Source of the DNA: DATKIY01 sp963726755
GTDB lineage: Bacteria > Actinomycetota > Actinomycetes > JAHEKZ01
Length of the DNA: 64,000 nt
Direction: 5' to 3'
Assembly (NCBI GenBank): GCA_963726755.1
Contig: CAVSDB010000001.1
Location: forward strand, 1,178,001-1,242,000
The position numbers and the translations under genes were made by a program. The notes under the pieces were generated by a model. It saw only the letters and a list, made by a program, of their open reading frames with translations, was not told the origin of the DNA and searched no databases. Shown piece after piece: positions 16,931-26,224 of the stretch; positions within the stretch are counted from its first letter, which is position 1, and every line of letters begins with the position of its first letter.

Positions 16931-19440
16931 GACTGAGGTCGGGTTCGATCCGGATCGAAGAAGGGCCGCAGGGACGCTTTGGCCGGCACCCGAACTCCCG
17001 CGATATCCACTTCGAACCCGCCAGCATTGATCATCTCGGCGGTGATCCCGCCTTCGCGCTCGACCACTGCGAGCCCGGTTGCCGCACCCAGGGTGTGGCC
17101 GAACGCTCCGACACGCATGTACCCAGCGACCGACCCGTTCCAATAGACCGGCTCGGCACCGAACAGGTCGTACGACGGGTCTTCCAGCAGGAACGTCAAC
17201 ATCCGGCTCTCGAGCGGACCACTTTCCTTGGCCTTGAGCAGCGCTTCACGACCCACGAAGCCGCCCGGCTTGTCCCACGCAACGGCAAAGCCGAGTCCGA
17301 CCTCGAGCGGGTTGTCCTCGCTGTCGATGTCGTGACCCATGTCGCGGTACGCCTTCTCCAAGCGCAGGCTCGACAACGCACCAAGACCCGTGGGCTTGAA
17401 GCCGAAGTCGGCGCCAGCCTCGCGGATCTGCTCGTAAAGCTTCGCCCCGAACTCAGTCGGGATCACCAGGTCCCAGCCCAACTCGCCGACGTACGTCACG
17501 CGCAATGCCCACAGCGGTGTGTAGCCCAGTTCAACCTTCTGCGCGGTGAGGAACGGGAACGCCTCATTCGACCAGTCGTTCGGGCTGATCGCCTGCAGGA
17601 GTTCCCGCGATCTCGGTCCCTGGACCGACAGCATCGCCGAGCCGCTGGTCACATCTGTGACGGTGACGAACTCGTCGTCGCGAATGTTCCGCTTGATCCA
17701 CGAAGGGATGCGTCGGTGGATGTTGTCACCGCCGATGACCAAGAACTCATCTTCGGCCTGTCGGGTGACCGTGACGTCGGCGATGATTCCCGCTGCGTCG
17801 TTGAGCCACTGCGTGTAGACAACTCGACCAACCGGAACCGCCACGTTGTTCGCGCAGACCCGGTTCATGACAGCTTCTGCGTCGCGTCCTTGCACCAGGA
17901 AGTTCGACATGACCGACAGGTCCATCGCGCCGACGTTCTCACGCAGGTTGAGGTGCTCCTCGCGGGTGCGGTCGAACGGCTCGCCGCGGTCGAAGCCCCA
18001 CTCGACGGTGGGCACGACGCCAGGTCCGGCGAAGTAGTCCGGGTACTCCCAGCCTGACGAGCCCACGAAGTAAGCACCGTCGGCGACATGCTGGGTGTGG
18101 AAGGGCGACTGACGGATGTCACGCGAAACCATCGGCTGCGCGTTCGGCCAAGCACCATCGTTGAGCAAGAAGCCGAGGCGCTCGACTGTCCGCTCGGCCC
18201 GGAATCGTCGGGTCGCCTGGAACTCGTGGGTTCGGTCGACGGAGACCTCGGTCATGTCGATCGGCGGTGACTCGTCGATCATCCATTGCGCGACGACGTG
18301 TCCCATGCCGCCACCGAGCAGAATTCCCACGGAGTTCAATCCGCACGCGAGGTAGAAGTTCTTCAACTCCGGCGACTCGCCCATCATCGGACCAAGGTCG
18401 TCGGTGAAACTCTCAGGTCCGCAGAACAACGTGCGGATGCCAGCGTCCGCAAGTGCCGGGAAGCGATCCATCGCCTTCTCGAGGAACGGTGTCATCCGAT
18501 CCCAGTCAGGCGGCAGTACGGCGAAAGCGGAGTCTTTGGGAGTGCCGTCGAGCGACCACGGAGCGCCGACCGGCTCGAACAGGCCGACGAGCAGACCGCC
18601 ACCCTCTTCGCGGAAGTAGCCGTAGGACTCGGGGTCCTCGACGACCGGCAGTTCAGACGTCACGCCCTCGATCGGTTCGGTCAGCAGGTAGTAGTGCTCG
18701 GCTGCTTGGAGGGGAACAGTGACGCCAGCCTTGGCCGACAGTTCGCGTCCCCAGAGGCCGGCGGCGATGACGACCTTCTCGCACTCGATCGTGCCGCGTG
18801 GTGTCTCGACCGCGGTCACTCGACCCTTCTCCTGCTTGAAGCCGGTGACCTCGCACTCCTCGAAGATCTGCACACCGTTCATGCGCGCGCCCTTGGCCAT
18901 CGACATCGTGACGTCGACGGGGTTCGCACGACCCTCGTCTGGCGTGTAGAAGCCCACGCGTAGGTCGTCGGTCCGAATCATCGGAACCATGTCCGCGATC
19001 TCTTTCGGCGACAGGATGAACTTCTCGATGCCGTACGCCGTCAGGAACGCGGTCTCGCGTCGGAAGCCCTCTTCGCGTCGAGCGGTCGACGCCAACTGCA
19101 GGTAGCCGCACTGTTTGAAGCCCGTCGACAGACCGGTCTCCTCTTCGAGCCGGTCGTACAGGTCTCGTGAGTAGCGGACCATCCACGCCACGTTCTCGCT
19201 CATGGTCCCGCCGGATACGACCTCACCGGCGGCATGCCAGGTAGTGCCCGACGTCAGCTGCTTGCGCTCGAGCAGCACGACGTCGCGTGCCCCGAGCTTG
19301 GCGAGGTGATAGGCGATGGAGGTACCGATCACTCCCCCACCGACGACGACATATTGCGCACGTGACGGCAGGTCTGACGACGACGAGGCATCGGTGACGT
19401 GGGCGACGGAGGGGTTGATGGCGGAGGAGTCGATAGACAT
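16927..19440 (-). CDS. Dimethylglycine/sarcosine dehydrogenase-like FAD oxidoreductase with GcvT domain
   Basis: The 837-residue protein begins with a dinucleotide-binding fold (GGGVIGTSIAYHL, from about residue 34). H69 lies in GTTWHAAGE, the site of covalent FAD attachment in dimethylglycine oxidase. An FAO_M-type linker follows, and the C-terminal half is a GcvT-like tetrahydrofolate domain. Such enzymes demethylate dimethylglycine, sarcosine or related N-methyl compounds and pass the one-carbon unit to folate. Exact substrate is not clear. It lies between an M24 peptidase gene (48 bases upstream) and an acyl-CoA dehydrogenase gene (coupled by ATGA), probably one operon for breakdown of a methylated amine or N-methyl peptide. 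Confidence 0.87.
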   Translation of the reverse strand: MSIDSSAINPSVAHVTDASSSSDLPSRAQYVVVGGGVIGTSIAYHLAKLGARDVVLLERKQLTSGTTWHAAGEVVSGGTMSENVAWMVRYSRDLYDRLEEETGLSTGFKQCGYLQLASTARREEGFRRETAFLTAYGIEKFILSPKEIADMVPMIRTDDLRVGFYTPDEGRANPVDVTMSMAKGARMNGVQIFEECEVTGFKQEKGRVTAVETPRGTIECEKVVIAAGLWGRELSAKAGVTVPLQAAEHYYLLTEPIEGVTSELPVVEDPESYGYFREEGGGLLVGLFEPVGAPWSLDGTPKDSAFAVLPPDWDRMTPFLEKAMDRFPALADAGIRTLFCGPESFTDDLGPMMGESPELKNFYLACGLNSVGILLGGGMGHVVAQWMIDESPPIDMTEVSVDRTHEFQATRRFRAERTVERLGFLLNDGAWPNAQPMVSRDIRQSPFHTQHVADGAYFVGSSGWEYPDYFAGPGVVPTVEWGFDRGEPFDRTREEHLNLRENVGAMDLSVMSNFLVQGRDAEAVMNRVCANNVAVPVGRVVYTQWLNDAAGIIADVTVTRQAEDEFLVIGGDNIHRRIPSWIKRNIRDDEFVTVTDVTSGSAMLSVQGPRSRELLQAISPNDWSNEAFPFLTAQKVELGYTPLWALRVTYVGELGWDLVIPTEFGAKLYEQIREAGADFGFKPTGLGALSSLRLEKAYRDMGHDIDSEDNPLEVGLGFAVAWDKPGGFVGREALLKAKESGPLESRMLTFLLEDPSYDLFGAEPVYWNGSVAGYMRVGAFGHTLGAATGLAVVEREGGITAEMINAGGFEVDIAGVRVPAKASLRPFFDPDRTRPQS

Positions 19441-19488
19441 GGCAGGAGCCTGCCATGTCCGTCCTAGCCTGTCTGCGGCACCTCCGGA

Positions 19489-20625
19489 TTACATGCTGAA
19501 CGAGGTATTGATCACCACAAGCTCACGCGGTCTGCGGTTGAGCGAACGAACGCCGTCCTCGGTCACCACGACGATGTCCTCGATTCGAGCACCGTGGGCT
19601 CCCTCCACGTAGACGCCGGGCTCAATGCTGAACGCCATCCCCGGGACCAGTACCTGGTCATTCCCGACGACTAGGTAGGGATCCTCGTGAGTCTCCAGAC
19701 CGATGCCATGGCCGATGCGATGGATGAAGAGTTCGCCGTACCCGGCATTGGTCAGCAGGTCCCGCGCGACAGCGTCGACGGACTCCGCCGTGACTCCCGG
19801 ACGGACGGACGCAACCGCCGCGGCTTGGGCCTCGACAAGGGGTTGGTAGTACTTGGCGAATTCCGGTGGTGGAGATCCCAGTGCGTAGGTGCGCGTCGAG
19901 TCTGAGCAGTAGCCGCTGGGCATCGTGCCGCCTATGTCCACCACGATGACGTCGCCGGTTTCCAGGATTCGGTCCGACAACTCGTGGTGCGGACTCGCAG
20001 CGTTCGGACCACTGCCGACTATGACGAAGTCCACCCTCACGTGACCCTGCTCGATGATGGCGTCGGCGATGTCTCGTCCAACCTCACGTTCACTGCGTCC
20101 CGGGCTCAGCCACTCAGGAACGCGCTCGTGAACTCGGTCGATAGCGTCAGCCGCCTCCTGGAGGGCCCTGATCTCAGCGGCACTCTTGACCGCTCGCAGC
20201 GGGTGGATGACTGAGCCCGCCAGTGCCTGTTCCACCTGCGGCATCGCTGATCGGAACGCCAGCACCTTGGCCGCCGGCATGTGATCGTCGAGCCCGACGG
20301 TTCGGGCGTTCGGGATGAGCGAGGCCACAAGTCTGAACGGATCGTCGTTTTCACCCCAGCCGTGAACGGTGAGTCCGAGTTCTCCGACCGGTGACGCGAG
20401 CGCCGCTGCCACCTCAAGGCCGGGTGCGAAGAGTTGCGGGTCGCCGGCTGCGGGGAGCACCAGACACGTCAGCCGTTCTAGCGGGATCGCGTCGTAGCCG
20501 GTGAGGTAGCGCAGGTCCGGTCCTGGGGTGACCAGCAGTGCATCGAGCCCGGCCGCTGCGGTGGCGTCCTGGATGAGCCGCAACCGTTGGGTAAGGACTT
20601 CGGTCGACATTCGATCGGCACTCAT
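19489..20625 (-). CDS. M24 family aminopeptidase P/prolidase-like peptidase
   Basis: The 378-residue protein has an N-terminal creatinase-type domain and a C-terminal pita-bread domain. All five metal ligands are visible: D in VVDIGGT, D in SDSTRTY, H in HRIGHGIG, E in SIEPGVY and E in ARIEDI. This predicts a working metallopeptidase that cleaves Xaa-Pro bonds. The intact ligands argue against creatinase, which lacks the metal site. DddP, a DMSP lyase of the same fold, also keeps metal ligands and is a distant alternative. It is first in the presumed operon with the flavoprotein and acyl-CoA dehydrogenase. Confidence 0.85.
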   Translation of the reverse strand: MSADRMSTEVLTQRLRLIQDATAAAGLDALLVTPGPDLRYLTGYDAIPLERLTCLVLPAAGDPQLFAPGLEVAAALASPVGELGLTVHGWGENDDPFRLVASLIPNARTVGLDDHMPAAKVLAFRSAMPQVEQALAGSVIHPLRAVKSAAEIRALQEAADAIDRVHERVPEWLSPGRSEREVGRDIADAIIEQGHVRVDFVIVGSGPNAASPHHELSDRILETGDVIVVDIGGTMPSGYCSDSTRTYALGSPPPEFAKYYQPLVEAQAAAVASVRPGVTAESVDAVARDLLTNAGYGELFIHRIGHGIGLETHEDPYLVVGNDQVLVPGMAFSIEPGVYVEGAHGARIEDIVVVTEDGVRSLNRRPRELVVINTSFSM

Positions 20626-20659
20626 CGCGTCAGCCTAGACGCCGCTTGCACAAGTCCAT

Positions 20660-20718
20660 TGGTTACTTACATGCATTTTCGGCCCCAAATTGTGCCGAGA
20701 GATGCCTGGAAGTAACCA
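20660..20718. other. Long imperfect hairpin upstream of the exonuclease gene
   Basis: TGGTTACTT (20660-20668) pairs perfectly with AAGTAACCA (20710-20718). The pairing continues inward with few mismatches through GCAT to CGGC (ends 20683) and GCCG (starts 20694), leaving a loop of about 10 nt. It lies 67 bases before the second 67-nt structured repeat, in the 249-base space between divergent genes. Function unknown; it could be an RNA structure, a protein site or a small mobile palindrome. Confidence 0.6.
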
Positions 20719-20785
20719 GTCAACTCAATGCCAGGACCGGCGCATCTTCGAGCAACGCGCGAAGCTGATGAAGGTCAGGCGCGTC

Positions 20786-20852
20786 GAGAGACGCCTACCA
20801 GTCAGTTTGACCCCCGTTTCATCCCGCAAAATGACTGGTCGGCGTCTGTCGA
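20786..20852. repeat. 67-nt structured repeat, copy 2
   Basis: The arms 20789-20804 and 20832-20847 match over 16 positions with one mismatch. The element starts GAGAGACGCC and ends GTCTGTCGA, like the copy at 15191-15257, with the same length and the shared inner block CAAAATGACTG. It lies just upstream of the exonuclease start (20875), so it would be in that gene's promoter or 5' leader. Confidence 0.7.
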
Positions 20853-20874
20853 TGGGGATCGGTATCGTCGCATT

Positions 20875-21795
20875 GTGGCCGCGCAACCTGAAAGTCGTTT
20901 GCTGACCCTCGACTCTGCATCGATGTACTTCCGGACGTTCTACGGGGTACCAGAGTCGGTGGTCGCGCCAGACGGTACGCCGGTCGGAGCGGTTCGTGGT
21001 TTCCTCGACGCCGTGGCGCGCCTGGTCGGTGAGTTCCAACCGACGGACCTAGTGGCGGCTTTCGACGCGGACTGGCGGCCGCAGTTTCGAGTAGACCTGC
21101 TGCCCTCATACAAGGCGCACCGGGTAGCCGATGAGGAAGTCAACGAAGAGGAGGTCCCCGACCTACTCTCGCCGCAAGTTCCCATCATCGAGCAGCTACT
21201 CGACGCGATTGGCATCTGCCGTACCGAGGCGGCCGGATTCGAGGCGGACGACGTACTCGCGACGCTTGCAGAGACGGCGACTATGGCGGTCGACGTCGTC
21301 ACCGGTGACCGCGACCTGTTCCAACTTGTCGATGACGAACGCGGGATCCGAATCCTCTACACCGCGAAAGGATTCGCGAACCTGCAACTGATGGACGAAG
21401 CCGCAGTCAGAGAGAAGTACGGCGTGGAAGCGAAGTACTACGCCGACTTTGCGGCCCTTCGGGGCGACCCGTCGGACGGACTCCCAGGAGCCAAGGGAAT
21501 CGGCGACAAGTCTGCTGCTGCGCTGGTCGACCAGTTCGGCACCATCGAGGCGATGTTGGAGGCGATCGACGACCCGTTCGGCGATGTCCCGTTCCGGGGG
21601 AAGTTGACGGCCGCGCGTGACTATCTTCGGATCGCTCCCGACGTGGTGCGAGTGCGGCGCGATGTGCCGCTGCCTGACCTCAACACCCCCCTGCCCGCTG
21701 AGCTAGCTAACCCCGACGCCGTCGACTGGCTGGCCGACCGCTGGGGCCTTAAACGATCGGTGGATCGGCTACTGGACGCGCTAGGAATCAGTTGA
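20875..21795 (+). CDS. 5'-3' exonuclease (DNA polymerase I N-terminal type)
   Basis: The product matches the stand-alone 5' nuclease family (Rv2090 type), which cuts flaps and removes RNA primers. Features in order: LLTLDSASMYFRTFYG near the N-terminus, acidic metal-binding clusters (FEADDVLA, VTGDRDLFQL), and the helix-hairpin-helix GLPGAKGIGDKSAA. I place the start at GTG 20875, because the family domain begins right there and an earlier ATG would drag coding sequence through the 67-nt repeat. That gives 306 residues. The ribosome site is weak. Its 3' end overlaps the convergent DinB gene by 15 bases. Confidence 0.87.
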   Translation: MAAQPESRLLTLDSASMYFRTFYGVPESVVAPDGTPVGAVRGFLDAVARLVGEFQPTDLVAAFDADWRPQFRVDLLPSYKAHRVADEEVNEEEVPDLLSPQVPIIEQLLDAIGICRTEAAGFEADDVLATLAETATMAVDVVTGDRDLFQLVDDERGIRILYTAKGFANLQLMDEAAVREKYGVEAKYYADFAALRGDPSDGLPGAKGIGDKSAAALVDQFGTIEAMLEAIDDPFGDVPFRGKLTAARDYLRIAPDVVRVRRDVPLPDLNTPLPAELANPDAVDWLADRWGLKRSVDRLLDALGIS

Positions 21796-22287
21796 CTGAG
21801 GGAACGTGCCGATCTCGCCGTCAATCAGTTCACGGACGATGTCCATGTGCCCCGCGTGGCGCGCAGTTTCCTCAACCATGTGGATCAGCACCCAACGCAT
21901 AGACACCGTCTCACCGAACCAAGCACGGCCGCGGTCCTCGACCGCCAATTCGTTGATGACGACATCTGCGGCAGCGCAGGCTCGCGAGTAGTGCTCCAGA
22001 ATCTGCTCAGTCGTTTCATCGTCCTTGACGCGCAAGTCGTCTTCCGGGTCGTCGGTGTCGATCCCCATGTCGTCGTATGGTCGACCGAACGTTTCGCAGA
22101 ACCAGCCGTATTCGACAAACGCCAGGTGCTTCACTAGACCAAGCAGGCTGGTGCCTGAAGGAGTCATCACCCGTCGTACATCGGCGTCGCTGAGGCCCTC
22201 GAGTTTCCACACGACCGCGGCGCGTGCTCGTTCAAGAGCGACGTGCAGGCTCTCCTTCTCTTCGCCAAGCAGTGGCACAGGTTTCAT
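21781..22287 (-). CDS. DinB/DUF664 family protein
   Basis: This 168-residue four-helix-bundle protein has the DinB-type histidine triad: KHLAFVE, and HMVEETARHAGHMD near the C-terminus. In actinobacteria several members are mycothiol-dependent S-transferases that detoxify electrophiles, which fits the presence of mshC in this window; the exact reaction is unknown. It is three bases from helY on the same strand, so it is probably cotranscribed downstream of another gene, and it overlaps the end of the convergent exonuclease gene. A second member is encoded at 60.1 kb. Confidence 0.8.
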   Translation of the reverse strand: MKPVPLLGEEKESLHVALERARAAVVWKLEGLSDADVRRVMTPSGTSLLGLVKHLAFVEYGWFCETFGRPYDDMGIDTDDPEDDLRVKDDETTEQILEHYSRACAAADVVINELAVEDRGRAWFGETVSMRWVLIHMVEETARHAGHMDIVRELIDGEIGTFPQSTDS

Positions 22288-22290
22288 GCA

Positions 22291-24969
22291 CTACAACGTA
22301 TCGGCGGCAACGACACCCCGCCGAACCGCATCGAGTGCCTGCCGTGCCGTTCTGGCCAGTTCCGGGTCGTCCTGCGACGCACTTGCGATCTGTCCGAGTA
22401 GGTCGATGAGCTGCTTGCACCAGCGGACGAAGTCGCCAGCCGCTAGGTCGGCTTCGTCGAGAATTGACTCAAGGCGATGTCCGCTGGCCCAGCGAAAGGC
22501 CGGCCAGGCGAATCCCGCGTCGGGCGAGCGCGGGCTTTCCAACCGGTGGTCGCGTTCGAGGGTCGCTAGATCATGCGCCAGGCTCAGAGTGGTCTCGATG
22601 GCGCTGCGACCATTTCCACCAGGCAATTTCGGTGGCCCCTGCGGATCGCGGCGGGCCTCATAGATCAGCGTTGACACACACGCCGCGAGTTCTGGAGCGG
22701 TGAGCTCTACCCACACCCGTTGTCGCAAGCACTCTGCGGTCACCAAATCGAGCTCGGTATAGAGCCGACCAAGCCTGTCGCCAGCTGCTGTTGTCTCGTC
22801 TCCGGTCAAGTACTCAAGTTCTTCGAGTACCGACACCACCCGATCGAACGTCCTGGCGATGGATTGCGTTCGGTTGTCCACTCGCCGCCTGAGGGATTCG
22901 GTCTCCTTGTTCAACCGCTGCCAGCGTTCGGCCCAACGCGCGTGGTCCTCACGTTCGGCGCAGCCGTGACATGGGTGCGCACGAAGCGTCCGACGCAGAT
23001 CGAGCAGTTCCTGGTCCTCGTCCGCCCCAGAACCTTGGCGCTTCGGTCTTGGGGGCAGCGTTACTTCACGAAGTTGTTGCGCAAGACGGCGACGGGCGTT
23101 GGCATCCCTTGGTTGAAAACCCTTGGGCAACTTCAGCCGATCGACCGGTGATGGGACTTCGGAGTAGTCACTGGCTGCGAACTTGCGAACCTGGCGATCC
23201 TCGGTCAGAACGCTGGGACGCGGACCGTCGAAGCCCCCCCTGACGCCTGAGTCCAGCACAACGCCCAGCCGCTGACCCCGCCTGCCACCCTTGGGCAACG
23301 GAACGACGTCCCCGGTGCGCCATCGTTCCAACGCCGCGACCACTTCAGCCTTTCGCTGCGAGCCATGCTCTTTCGATAGCTGTTTTTCTCGATCGCTAAG
23401 TTGTCGTCGAATCGTTGCGTACTCCTGGAAGTCACCTAAGTGACACGTCATGGCCTCGGCGTAGCCAGCAAGCGCTGCTTCGTTCGTCCGTACTTGCTTC
23501 GCTAGACCGACGACGGCTCGGTCGGCTTGGAACTGCGCGAACGAGGTCTCCAGCACTTCACGCGAGGTCTGGCGACCCATCTGTCGCACCAGATTAATGG
23601 CCATGTTGTACGTCGGTCGAAAGGACGATCGCAACGGATACGTCCGAGTTGACGCCAGGCCGGCCAGTTGCTGAGGTTCAAATCCGGGCTGCCAGAGCAC
23701 GACGGCGTCGCCTTCAATATCGATGCCGCGGCGTCCAGCGCGTCCAGTCAACTGGGTGTATTCGGCTGGAGTGAGGTCGGCGTGCACCTCGCCGTTCCAC
23801 TTCGATAGCCGCTCGATGACGACGGTCCGCGCGGGCATGTTGATACCGAGCGCCAACGTCTCAGTGGCGAAGACCACCCGGATTAGTCCCTCGCTGAACA
23901 ACTGTTCAACGACTTCTTTGAAGGCCGGGAGCAAGCCAGCGTGGTGCGCGGCAAAACCGCGTTCGAGTCCTTCGACCCAATCGCCATACCCCAGTACGCG
24001 CAGGTCTTCATTCTCAAGATGGCTCGTGCGAGCTGTCACCACCTCGGTCACCCGATCGCGGGTCGCTGGGTCGGTCAATCGAACGCCCGCAGCAAGAAGC
24101 TGCAGCACCGCGGCGTCACAACCAGCGCGACTGAAGATGAACGAGATAGCCGGCAGTAGACCCTTCCTGTCGAGGGCTTGTACGGCGTCTGACCGCGTTG
24201 GTACGCCAGGCGGCCTCCCCCTGCGTTCGCCTCGTTGTGGTCGATGGCCGCGGAATCGGCGTAGCCGCTCTTCATCGCGCGCCATTCGTTGCAGCTCTGG
24301 GTTGACTCGCCGGTGCTCATCGTCGGCAAACAGGTCGAACAGTTGCTTGCCGACCATGACTTGCTGCCACAGCGGAACCGGCCGGTGCTCAGAGACGATG
24401 ACCTCTGTTGTGCCTCGTACCGCAGCCAGCCAGTCGCCGAACTCCTCTGCGTTGCTTACCGTGGCAGACAGCGCCACGACCGTCACAGACTCTGGCAAGT
24501 GGATGATGACTTCTTCCCAGACGGCGCCACGAAACCGGTCCGCGAGGTAATGGACCTCGTCCATGACGACGTACGACAAGCCCGCGAGCGTTCCAGAGCC
24601 GGCGTACAACATGTTGCGAAGTACCTCAGTCGTCATGACGACGACCGGAGCCTCCCCATTGACGGTGTTGTCCCCTGTAAGCAGTCCAACGGTGTCGGCG
24701 CCGTAGCGGGCCACGAGGTCGTTGAACTTTTGGTTTGAGAGGGCCTTGATAGGCGTGGTGTAGAAGCACTTCTGACCGGCGGCAATGGCCAGATGAATCG
24801 CAAACTCCCCGACGACGGTCTTGCCCGAGCCAGTCGGAGCAGCGACCAACACTGCCTGGCCAGATTCCAGCGCTCGACAGGCATCGACTTGGAAGTCGTC
24901 GAGGGGGAACTCGTACAGCGCTGCGAATTCCTCGAGATTGGGAAATCGGCGACCAGCCGTCGAGGACAT
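22291..24969 (-). CDS. helY: Ski2/Mtr4-like DEAD-box helicase HelY
   Basis: The 892-residue protein is an SF2 helicase: Walker A APTGSGKTVVG near residue 40, DEVH box, SATVSN motif III, then the C-terminal RecA lobe with TETLALGIN and GRAGRRGID, and an extended C-terminal region with a DSHCT-type domain. Mtr4/Ski2 relatives unwind RNA; in mycobacteria HelY is encoded beside tatC as here (Rv2092c-Rv2093c). Length matches that family. It lies 10 bases after tatC, forming a tatA-tatC-helY operon. Confidence 0.9.
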   Translation of the reverse strand: MSSTAGRRFPNLEEFAALYEFPLDDFQVDACRALESGQAVLVAAPTGSGKTVVGEFAIHLAIAAGQKCFYTTPIKALSNQKFNDLVARYGADTVGLLTGDNTVNGEAPVVVMTTEVLRNMLYAGSGTLAGLSYVVMDEVHYLADRFRGAVWEEVIIHLPESVTVVALSATVSNAEEFGDWLAAVRGTTEVIVSEHRPVPLWQQVMVGKQLFDLFADDEHRRVNPELQRMARDEERLRRFRGHRPQRGERRGRPPGVPTRSDAVQALDRKGLLPAISFIFSRAGCDAAVLQLLAAGVRLTDPATRDRVTEVVTARTSHLENEDLRVLGYGDWVEGLERGFAAHHAGLLPAFKEVVEQLFSEGLIRVVFATETLALGINMPARTVVIERLSKWNGEVHADLTPAEYTQLTGRAGRRGIDIEGDAVVLWQPGFEPQQLAGLASTRTYPLRSSFRPTYNMAINLVRQMGRQTSREVLETSFAQFQADRAVVGLAKQVRTNEAALAGYAEAMTCHLGDFQEYATIRRQLSDREKQLSKEHGSQRKAEVVAALERWRTGDVVPLPKGGRRGQRLGVVLDSGVRGGFDGPRPSVLTEDRQVRKFAASDYSEVPSPVDRLKLPKGFQPRDANARRRLAQQLREVTLPPRPKRQGSGADEDQELLDLRRTLRAHPCHGCAEREDHARWAERWQRLNKETESLRRRVDNRTQSIARTFDRVVSVLEELEYLTGDETTAAGDRLGRLYTELDLVTAECLRQRVWVELTAPELAACVSTLIYEARRDPQGPPKLPGGNGRSAIETTLSLAHDLATLERDHRLESPRSPDAGFAWPAFRWASGHRLESILDEADLAAGDFVRWCKQLIDLLGQIASASQDDPELARTARQALDAVRRGVVAADTL

Positions 24970-24979
24970 GTCCCGAAGG

Positions 24980-25897
24980 CTACGTCAGCGGCGGTTCGTC
25001 GATGTCGTCTGGCTCGTCAATATTCGACGGCGTCGAAATGTCGGACGCCTCGTCATCGTCGAGCGAGTCGTAGTCAACGTCGTTGGCGCTCTGTCTGCGG
25101 TCGTGGACTCGGCAAATGATGACGGCGACCTCGTAGAGCAGCCACATGGGAACGGCGACCAGGGACATCGAGATGGGGTCGCCACTAGGGGTTCCAATGG
25201 CCGCAAAGACAAAGATTCCGATGATGGTCCAGTTACGAGTGCGCCGCAGAGTTGCTGACGGCAGGATGCCGATCAGGTTGAGCACCACGACTACGACGGG
25301 CAACAGGAACCCGACGCCGAAGACAAGCATCATCCGGATCATGAAGCGCAGGTACTGGTCAACCTCGACCAGGTTGATCACCCGGTCTGGTGTGAACCCC
25401 AGCAAGAAGCCAAGACCCTTGGGCAAGATGAAGTAGGCGAGCGTCACGCCCATAAGAAAGAGCGGAATCGAAGTGAAGAGGAAAACCAGCGTCCAACGCT
25501 TTTCGTTTCGGTGCAGACCTGGCGTGATGAAACGCCAGAACTGGTAGAGCCAGACCGGCGAGGCAAGGATCAGGCCAACGACGATGCTGACCTGCAACTG
25601 CAACATGAACGGTCCGATGACGGAGTTCAAGAACAGTGAACAGCCACTGGCCAAGCCCTGGTCTTGGCGGAACTGCGCAGTCGCGGTGCAGTAGGGATCA
25701 ATCAGAAAGTCGATGATTCCCCGACGACTGCCGGGTGGGTCGTACAAGAACCAAGCAACTGAGGTCGTGATCGCTATGGCGATTATCGACTTGAACAGTC
25801 GACCACGAAGTTCGCGGAGGTGATCCATAAGCGGCATAGCAGCCGCGTCGCGCTCTGGTGATGCGTTCTCAGGCGAGCGCGATCCCTTTCCGATCAT
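24980..25897 (-). CDS. tatC: Sec-independent protein translocase TatC
   Basis: TatC is the six-span membrane receptor of the twin-arginine export system. The 305-residue protein shows the N-terminal HLRELR motif, the conserved FITPGLHRNEKR loop that recognises signal peptides, and six hydrophobic segments. An acidic Asp/Ser-rich C-terminal tail of about 45 residues extends it beyond the core, as in other actinobacteria. It lies 33 bases after tatA. No tatB is visible in the window. Confidence 0.95.
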   Translation of the reverse strand: MIGKGSRSPENASPERDAAAMPLMDHLRELRGRLFKSIIAIAITTSVAWFLYDPPGSRRGIIDFLIDPYCTATAQFRQDQGLASGCSLFLNSVIGPFMLQLQVSIVVGLILASPVWLYQFWRFITPGLHRNEKRWTLVFLFTSIPLFLMGVTLAYFILPKGLGFLLGFTPDRVINLVEVDQYLRFMIRMMLVFGVGFLLPVVVVVLNLIGILPSATLRRTRNWTIIGIFVFAAIGTPSGDPISMSLVAVPMWLLYEVAVIICRVHDRRQSANDVDYDSLDDDEASDISTPSNIDEPDDIDEPPLT

Positions 25898-25930
25898 CTG
25901 CGGTGATACGCCCCCGGTCTAACTCAGGGG

Positions 25931-26173
25931 TCAGCGCTCGGTGGGCTCGACCTTGGGTGCCTCGGCCACGGGAGCGGTCTCGACATCGTCGCTGGTGGCG
26001 GTGATGGTCTTGGGCGGACTGTTGCCGTCGTCGTCTTGCGCAGCTTTGACTTCAGACTTGAAGATACGCAGCGAGCGGCCGAGTCCGCGGGCGGTGTCAG
26101 GAAGTCGCTTTGCTCCAAACAGCAGTAGGACGACCGCCAAGATCAAGATGATCTCCGGTGCTCCAAGGTTCAT
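25931..26173 (-). CDS. tatA: Sec-independent translocase subunit TatA
   Basis: The 80-residue protein has one N-terminal membrane helix (about residues 5-21), the FGAKRLPD hinge, an amphipathic helix (LGRSLRIFKSEVK) and a polar tail, which is the full TatA pattern. Subunits polymerise to form the protein-conducting element. Gene order tatA-tatC-helY equals that of mycobacteria. The 194-base region upstream, shared with the divergent ABC transporter operon, holds a perfect inverted repeat at 26225-26245. Confidence 0.95.
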   Translation of the reverse strand: MNLGAPEIILILAVVLLLFGAKRLPDTARGLGRSLRIFKSEVKAAQDDDGNSPPKTITATSDDVETAPVAEAPKVEPTER

Positions 26174-26224
26174 GACTTTTCCTCTGCCGTTGGTTGCTGC
26201 CTCGATCTGGACTCACTATCACGC

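Noticed and set aside
19489..20625. Creatinase next to a sarcosine-type dehydrogenase
   Set aside because: All five metal ligands of M24 peptidases are conserved, whereas creatinase lacks the metal site.
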